Source: Anaerolineae bacterium (GTDB lineage: Bacteria; Chloroflexota; Anaerolineae; Promineifilales; Promineifilaceae). Taken from it: 9,789 nt of DNA. Position numbers and translations under genes: made by a program. Numbering within the stretch: position 1 is the stretch's first letter; each line of letters begins with the position of its first letter. Under the pieces are notes generated by a model. That model had not been told where the DNA came from, did no database searches, and was given only the letters and a program-made list of their open reading frames with translations. Of the stretch, positions 6,231-9,789 are shown in pieces. The DNA lies in assembly GCA_014879345.1 (NCBI GenBank), contig JACSSI010000129.1, positions 1-9,789 on the forward strand. The letters run 5' to 3'.

Positions 6231-6516
6231 CTAACTCCTCCTCAGGGGAAACAAATGGGTCAATAAGACAATATATTTAGCGAAAATTAATTCGCATTGT
6301 TGAATAAGTTGAAAACCGAAATAGAAAGCCACAGCGTAGTTGAAAAGAAGGATATATAGTCTGTGGGTTAAGCGAATTATGGATACATGTTCCTTTTGTA
6401 GCATAACTGGAAAAGATAGGCAATTATTTGATGTGGTTTAGGTGAGCGTAGCTGCTGCTGCTGTTAACGAGAGATTATAAAAGTCTGCCAGACTTCTGTA
6501 ATCTGGCAGGTTATCG
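6231..6516. other. AT-rich spacer upstream of the acyl-CoA synthetase gene
   Basis: No gene is seen in these 286 bases. From the right it holds the hairpin of the PHP gene, a short GCTGCTGCTGCT run near 6450-6461, a long A+T-rich part (about 6262-6440) that should contain the promoter of the acyl-CoA synthetase gene, and the Shine-Dalgarno at 6233-6243. A small GCGAA/TTCGC symmetry lies at 6280-6295. I could not fix a -35/-10 pair with confidence. Confidence 0.5.
6485..6509 (-). terminator. Hairpin after the PHP phosphatase gene
   Basis: CTGCCAGA (6485-6492) and TCTGGCAG (6502-6509) form an 8-bp stem with a 9-nt loop. It lies 7 bases past the stop codon of the minus-strand PHP gene and is followed on that strand by ACTTTTAT, a modest U-rich tail. 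This is probably a Rho-independent terminator of middling strength; the CTGCCAGA core may also be a dispersed repeat. Confidence 0.6.
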
Positions 6517-7353
6517 TTAGCGGATGAGACTAGAACGGCCGTTTTCAATTCCAACTTCCTGCCGTTCTCGATTCAGGAAAAAGCTGATGTGGGTGTAACC
6601 AGCCTCAGTTAACAAATCCAACGCATCTTCAAAATTAGCGGCCACGCGCCCTGGTTCATGAGAATCAGAGCCAAGCACCACAGGGATGCCTCGCTGCTGC
6701 ATTTCAGCCAGCATCGTGGGGCTGGGATTCATCTCAGGGAACGGTTTGTTCAGGCCAGAGGTATTGAGTTCCATGGCCACCCCTGTTTTGGCGATGCGGT
6801 CGAGACTGTGGCGAATATCGTTTAGCAGCGGTTCCACGCGCCAGGTGCGCGGAAACATAATCTTGACCAAATCCGGGTGAGACAGGGTATCAAACAAGCC
6901 AGATTCCGCCGACTGCGCCAAATGTTCAAAATATTGCTGCTGGAAGGCAAAATCATCCCCGTTGTCGTAGACCTTTTTGTAATATCCAAGCATGGGATGG
7001 ATGGAGCCGAGTACATGGTGGAACTCGGCACGGGTGAGTAACGCTTCAAGAAACGGCTCCATGCCTGGCACGTAGTCACATTCCAGCCCCAGGCGTATAT
7101 CGATGCGCTCTGCCCATGTCTGCCGCGCCCGGCCGACCATAGTCACGTATTCATCAAATTGCGCCATAGTCATGCGCACTTTTGGCGAAAAATCTGGCGT
7201 GGGGCCAGGATTGTGGCAGGTGACGACGATGCCTTTGAGGTTGCGTTTTTCGGCGACGGCAGCAAATTCTTCCGGTTCTCCGCGTGAATGTTTGCAGAGC
7301 GGGGTGTGCATGTGTGAGTCATAGAGAATGGGAGATGGTGTTGATTGTGTCAT
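6517..7353 (-). CDS. PHP-family phosphatase, histidinol-phosphatase (HisJ) type
   Basis: This is a 278-residue cytosolic metallophosphatase. The PHP metal-site motifs appear in order: DSHMH (12-16), H22 in CKH, H47 in TCHNPG, E91 in GLECDY, H119 in GSIHPM, H159 in SHPDL, and D230/H232 in GSDSHEP. This is the trinuclear site of HisJ/HisK histidinol-phosphatases, which remove phosphate from L-histidinol phosphate in histidine synthesis. ELNTSG (195-200) also fits that group. No other histidine genes are nearby, so a different phosphate ester is possible; the fold and chemistry are sure, the substrate less so. The start at 7351-7353 leaves only ten residues before the first motif; the Shine-Dalgarno is weak (GGAA). 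The last codons contain an ACGGCCGT palindrome that encodes NGR. Confidence 0.88.
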   Translation of the reverse strand: MTQSTPSPILYDSHMHTPLCKHSRGEPEEFAAVAEKRNLKGIVVTCHNPGPTPDFSPKVRMTMAQFDEYVTMVGRARQTWAERIDIRLGLECDYVPGMEPFLEALLTRAEFHHVLGSIHPMLGYYKKVYDNGDDFAFQQQYFEHLAQSAESGLFDTLSHPDLVKIMFPRTWRVEPLLNDIRHSLDRIAKTGVAMELNTSGLNKPFPEMNPSPTMLAEMQQRGIPVVLGSDSHEPGRVAANFEDALDLLTEAGYTHISFFLNRERQEVGIENGRSSLIR

Positions 7354-7408
7354 AAGTTAAATTTCCGTTTCGTAATTTTGGTGTTTTAAGTAGAGGCAAG
7401 CTGACACT

Positions 7409-7474
7409 TGAGCTTGTCGGAGCCGTCGCCTGAGCTTGTCGAAGGCAAAGGCGGCTCTGGCTCCGACTGGCTCA
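7409..7474. repeat. Second cluster of GAGCTTGTCG repeats, overlapping a stop codon
   Basis: TGAGCTTGTCGGAGCC at 7409-7424 is an imperfect inverted repeat (14 of 16) of 7459-7474. Between them lies CCTGAGCTTGTCGAAGG (7429-7445), the same 15-mer core as at 1292-1306. The right arm includes TCA at 7472-7474, the stop codon of the minus-strand metallophosphoesterase. The repeats fill most of the 118-bp gap between that gene and the PHP gene. Confidence 0.72.
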
Positions 7475-8359
7475 GACGCCGCCTTGTGGTAATTCCCAGC
7501 CTGGCGCGCCGAGGTAAGGTTGCAAGTCTTCGTCTTTTAATAGTTCGCGCACGCTGTCGGCGATGTCGATTTCTTCGGCTAAAACGGCGTCTTGATAGCG
7601 GGTGGCCCACCGGTAGATGAGGCCGCCTGCGCGGCGTAGTTCTACGAGCATCAGTTGTGCCAACGGCCCGCCATCCTGTAAGAAGCCGGATTCGACGTAA
7701 TCTTTTTCGGTTTGGGCGGTGTCGTAGGGCAGCCGTCTGAGTTCTGCCTGCCAGCCTGATCTATCCCAGGTAAAACGGCCGTAGCTGGCTCGCCGGTCGC
7801 CATCAAACGGGGAGCCAACCGCGCCGATGTTGACAACCAGCGAATCGTTGAAGCGCCGGATGAAGGCACGATGGGTATGGGCTGTCACAAAAACGGCCGG
7901 TACTGGCGCGATTTGCTCATACAACTCCTCGTCGCTGCTGTTGAGCATGATGCCATCTCGATTGTTTTTCATGGAGGCGTGACGCACGCGGAATTCGCTG
8001 CCGTCTTTGGCAAACCAGCTAAATTTTTTGGGTAAGGATTTTAGTGAGTGAACGTCGCCGTTAAGCTGTTGGTAAGCAAAATAGGCAAAGCGCCATAATT
8101 CAAAGTCTGGTTTATTGTGGGGGACGTTTGGTGAGGCGCAGGCGATGATGAAATCTTCATGGTTGCCACGAATGGCTTGCCATTGGTCGGTTTGCATTTT
8201 GGCTTGCACCAGGCGCAGACAATCGGCAGACAAGGGGCCGCGATTAACGATGTCGCCATTAACTATGACGAGGTCGGGCTGCCATTTTTCGATGTCTTCT
8301 GTTACGGTTTGAAGGGCGGGAAAATTGCCGTGAATGTCGGATAATACTGCGATTTTCAT
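7472..8359 (-). CDS. Calcineurin-like metallophosphoesterase
   Basis: This 295-residue cytosolic phosphoesterase has a dinuclear metal site: D8 and H10 in DIHGN (8-12), D36 in NGDIVNRGP (34-42), GNHE (65-68), H127, and H161/H163 in TAHTH (159-163). The GPLS after the second motif and the GAVGSP at 179-184 are like the YfcE and Ap4A-hydrolase-like group of small phosphodiesterases, which cleave phosphodiesters or dinucleoside polyphosphates; the actual substrate is unknown. The tail (about 200-295) is longer than the core fold and not recognised. The open frame extends up to a TTG at 8446, but the ATG at 8357-8359 is preferred because MKIAVLSDIHGN is the canonical N-terminus. No clear Shine-Dalgarno is visible. 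The stop codon lies inside a dispersed repeat. The gene is divergent from the pyrophosphatase across a 163-bp spacer. Confidence 0.88.
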   Translation of the reverse strand: MKIAVLSDIHGNFPALQTVTEDIEKWQPDLVIVNGDIVNRGPLSADCLRLVQAKMQTDQWQAIRGNHEDFIIACASPNVPHNKPDFELWRFAYFAYQQLNGDVHSLKSLPKKFSWFAKDGSEFRVRHASMKNNRDGIMLNSSDEELYEQIAPVPAVFVTAHTHRAFIRRFNDSLVVNIGAVGSPFDGDRRASYGRFTWDRSGWQAELRRLPYDTAQTEKDYVESGFLQDGGPLAQLMLVELRRAGGLIYRWATRYQDAVLAEEIDIADSVRELLKDEDLQPYLGAPGWELPQGGV

Positions 8360-8522
8360 GATGTTTATTGATTGTGAGTTTCGATTAACAAAGCTGTTAA
8401 GTCTACACTTTTCAGGTTTTGGGTCAAGCGTTACTTTTGGTGGCAATGGCTGTGATAGTGGACAAACGGCCGTTTAAGCGATAAAAATACTGGACTTAAT
8501 TTGAAGCAAGAGGAATGCATAA
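8360..8522. promoter_or_regulatory. Divergent spacer with 12-bp palindrome
   Basis: The 163 bases between the two start codons must hold promoters in both directions, though I could not assign -35/-10 pairs. AAACGGCCGTTT at 8464-8475 is a perfect palindrome placed 47 bp before the pyrophosphatase start. It belongs to the window-wide ACGGCCGT family, so it is probably not a specific operator. AAGAGGA at 8508-8514 is the pyrophosphatase ribosome binding site. Confidence 0.45.
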
Positions 8523-9789
8523 ATGGCAGAAAAAAACGGGCAGATTTATGTTATCGGACACCAAAATCCAGACACTGACGCCATTGCGTCAGCCGTGGGT
8601 TATGCCTGGTTATTGCGTGACCAGTACGGCAGCAATGTTATAGCGGCTCGCGCAGGCCAGCTTAACCCGCAAACCACATGGGTGTTGAACCGTTTGGGCC
8701 TGGAACCACCGATCTTAATGCCAGATGCTTCACCCCGATTTGAGTCTATCTGTCATCGGTTTAATACCACAACACCGGAACGGCCGTTACGCGAAGCATG
8801 GTCTATTGCCAACAAAACAGGGGGCGTCGCCCCTATCGTTACCAAAGACGGCAAACCATACGGTATGGTCACCGTGCTCAGCCTCTTCGACTTCTTGAGC
8901 CGTGCTGTCGGTTCTCACCCTCGGCGTGAAGAAACTCAAATTTCCGAACTGCTCGACCGCCCCGCCAAAGAGGCATGTGACACGGAAGTACCGCGCTTCA
9001 ACTTCAACACGCGCATCAAAGACGCGCTGCCGCGCATTTTGCGCGAAGAGCGCAGCGAATTTTGGGTCGTTGATGAACATGGCAGCTATGCAGGCGTCTG
9101 TCGTCAACGGCAAGCGCTGAATCCGCCCCGGTTGCAAGTCATCCTGGTGGATCATAACGAAGCAGGCCAATCCATTGGCGCTTTAGATGAAGCCGATTTA
9201 CTGGAAATTCTAGACCATCACCGGCTGGGGAATCCCACCACCCGCACACCCATCCGCTTTACCATCGACACGGTGGGCAGCACCAGCACCCTCGTTTCTG
9301 AGCGCATAGACGAAGCTGGCCTGAGTGCGCCGCCAGAGTTGGCCGGGCTGCTCCTGGCTGGCCTGCTTTCTGACACGTTGGTTCTGGTCTCGCCGACCAC
9401 CACCAGCCGTGATCACGTAGCCGCCGACCGGCTGGCTCGCTGGGCTTTTATCGGCGGTTCTCCGCTGGAAACTGAAACCATCCAATCTTTTGGCGATCAA
9501 ATGATCGAGGCTGGTTCTGGTCTCACCTCACGCAAAGCTAAAGACATTGTGTCTGCCGATTTCAAGCAGTACGAATCCAGCGGCTATAAATTTGGTATCG
9601 CTCAGGTTGAAGTGACCAATTTTGCCCAGCTTGAAGAGCATATCGCTGACTTGCGAGAATCTTTGATCAATTTACGTGATTCTCGGGCGTTGGATTTTAC
9701 GATGCTTATGGTTACTGATGTCGTGCGGCGCACCAGCCGTCTCATTGTTTCTAATGAAATTTCAGCGTTGGATGTTCTGCCTTTTCCCC
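8523..9789 (+). CDS. CBS-domain manganese-dependent inorganic pyrophosphatase, C-terminus missing
   Basis: The frame is open for 422 codons and leaves the window at the right edge. It is a DHH/DHHA2 family II pyrophosphatase, which hydrolyses PPi to phosphate and drives biosynthesis. Metal ligands are visible: GHQNPDTDA (12-20: H13, D17, D19), D210 in VDHNE, D231-H232-H233 and D284 in LLSDT. A probable phosphate-binding SRK lies at 336-338 in the start of the DHHA2 domain. Two CBS modules are inserted in the catalytic domain: about 80-128 (APIVTKDGKPYGMVTVLSLF) and 150-200 (FWVVDEHGSYAGV). In characterised CBS-PPases these bind adenine nucleotides (AMP and ADP inhibit; ATP and diadenosine polyphosphates activate). 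The linker between modules is only about 20 residues, so there is no room for the DRTGG domain some relatives have. The start at 8523 has AAGAGGA 8 nt upstream. Confidence 0.93.
   Translation, partial: MAEKNGQIYVIGHQNPDTDAIASAVGYAWLLRDQYGSNVIAARAGQLNPQTTWVLNRLGLEPPILMPDASPRFESICHRFNTTTPERPLREAWSIANKTGGVAPIVTKDGKPYGMVTVLSLFDFLSRAVGSHPRREETQISELLDRPAKEACDTEVPRFNFNTRIKDALPRILREERSEFWVVDEHGSYAGVCRQRQALNPPRLQVILVDHNEAGQSIGALDEADLLEILDHHRLGNPTTRTPIRFTIDTVGSTSTLVSERIDEAGLSAPPELAGLLLAGLLSDTLVLVSPTTTSRDHVAADRLARWAFIGGSPLETETIQSFGDQMIEAGSGLTSRKAKDIVSADFKQYESSGYKFGIAQVEVTNFAQLEEHIADLRESLINLRDSRALDFTMLMVTDVVRRTSRLIVSNEISALDVLPFP

Larger units (their letters stand above)
119..8787. repeat. Highly iterated palindrome ACGGCCGT, 14 copies across the window
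   Basis: Exact ACGGCCGT starts at 119, 544, 2238, 3085, 3238, 3290, 3979, 4169, 4917, 6186, 6535, 7775, 8466 and 8780. Eleven copies extend to AACGGCCGTT. The copies at 2236-2247, 3977-3988 and 8464-8475 are 12-bp palindromes AAACGGCCGTTT, and 3081-3096 is a 16-bp perfect palindrome. Twelve copies lie in coding sequence and two in spacers. Near copies with one change occur at about 242-251 and 7893-7900. A given 8-mer is expected about 0.15 times in this length at even base composition, so the excess is roughly a hundredfold. Function is unknown; the behaviour resembles HIP1 (GCGATCGC) of cyanobacteria. Confidence 0.9.

Noticed and set aside
8360..8446. TTG-initiated extension of the metallophosphoesterase
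   Set aside because: The canonical MKIAVLSDIHGN start lies at 8359, and the extension has no family similarity.
8464..8475. Specific operator for the pyrophosphatase
   Set aside because: The palindrome belongs to the window-wide iterated motif, which mostly lies inside genes, so a gene-specific regulator is not supported.
8787..9170. A 127-codon minus-strand frame
   Set aside because: It is antisense to the CBS modules of the pyrophosphatase, whose frame is continuous and motif-rich.

Overview
The window is a chromosomal stretch of a free-living bacterium with about half G+C. I infer Chloroflexota, probably an Anaerolineae/Ardenticatenia-like lineage. The reasons are the DinB/YfiT and ClbS-type proteins, a family II pyrophosphatase carrying CBS domains, the style of the short intergenic repeats, and a very dense palindrome, ACGGCCGT. 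There are no rRNA or tRNA genes, no CRISPR array, and no phage or full-length IS genes. The taxonomic guess is not proven by any marker here.

Layout. Positions 1-1209 (minus) hold the N-terminal part of a GT39/PMT-like membrane glycosyltransferase, cut by the window edge. Positions 1358-1855 (minus) encode a ClbS/DfsB-type four-helix protein, and 1957-2154 (minus) a 65-residue protein of unknown function with an internal duplication. The divergent spacer 2155-2418 carries an 81-bp transposon-like element flanked by exact 9-bp direct repeats. Positions 2419-3378 (plus) encode a fusion of two DinB-superfamily domains, each with a full histidine triad, and 3483-4358 (plus) encodes the redox chaperone Hsp33 (HslO). 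A strong hairpin terminator at 4364-4392 separates hslO from a convergent long-chain acyl-CoA synthetase at 4443-6230 (minus). Next come a PHP-family histidinol-phosphatase-like protein at 6517-7353 (minus) and a calcineurin-like metallophosphoesterase at 7472-8359 (minus). Divergent from the latter, 8523 to the window end (plus) encodes a CBS-domain manganese-dependent pyrophosphatase, truncated by the edge.

These are mostly housekeeping and stress-related genes without an obvious single pathway. Two loose themes appear. The first is a DinB-superfamily and thiol-stress group: the ClbS-like protein, the double DinB protein and Hsp33 (redox-sensed by cysteines). The second is phosphate-ester hydrolysis: the PHP phosphatase, the metallophosphoesterase and the pyrophosphatase. 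Both groupings are inference from proximity.

The strongest unexplained signal is at DNA level. The 8-bp palindrome ACGGCCGT occurs 14 times, in genes and spacers, on genes of both strands and in all three codon phases. This resembles the HIP1 highly iterated palindrome of cyanobacteria, with a different sequence. Other DNA-level signals are the small transposon-like element, CTGAGCTTGTCGAAG-type inverted repeats placed at the stop codons of two genes, and an inverted repeat that reaches the ribosome binding site of the ClbS-like gene.
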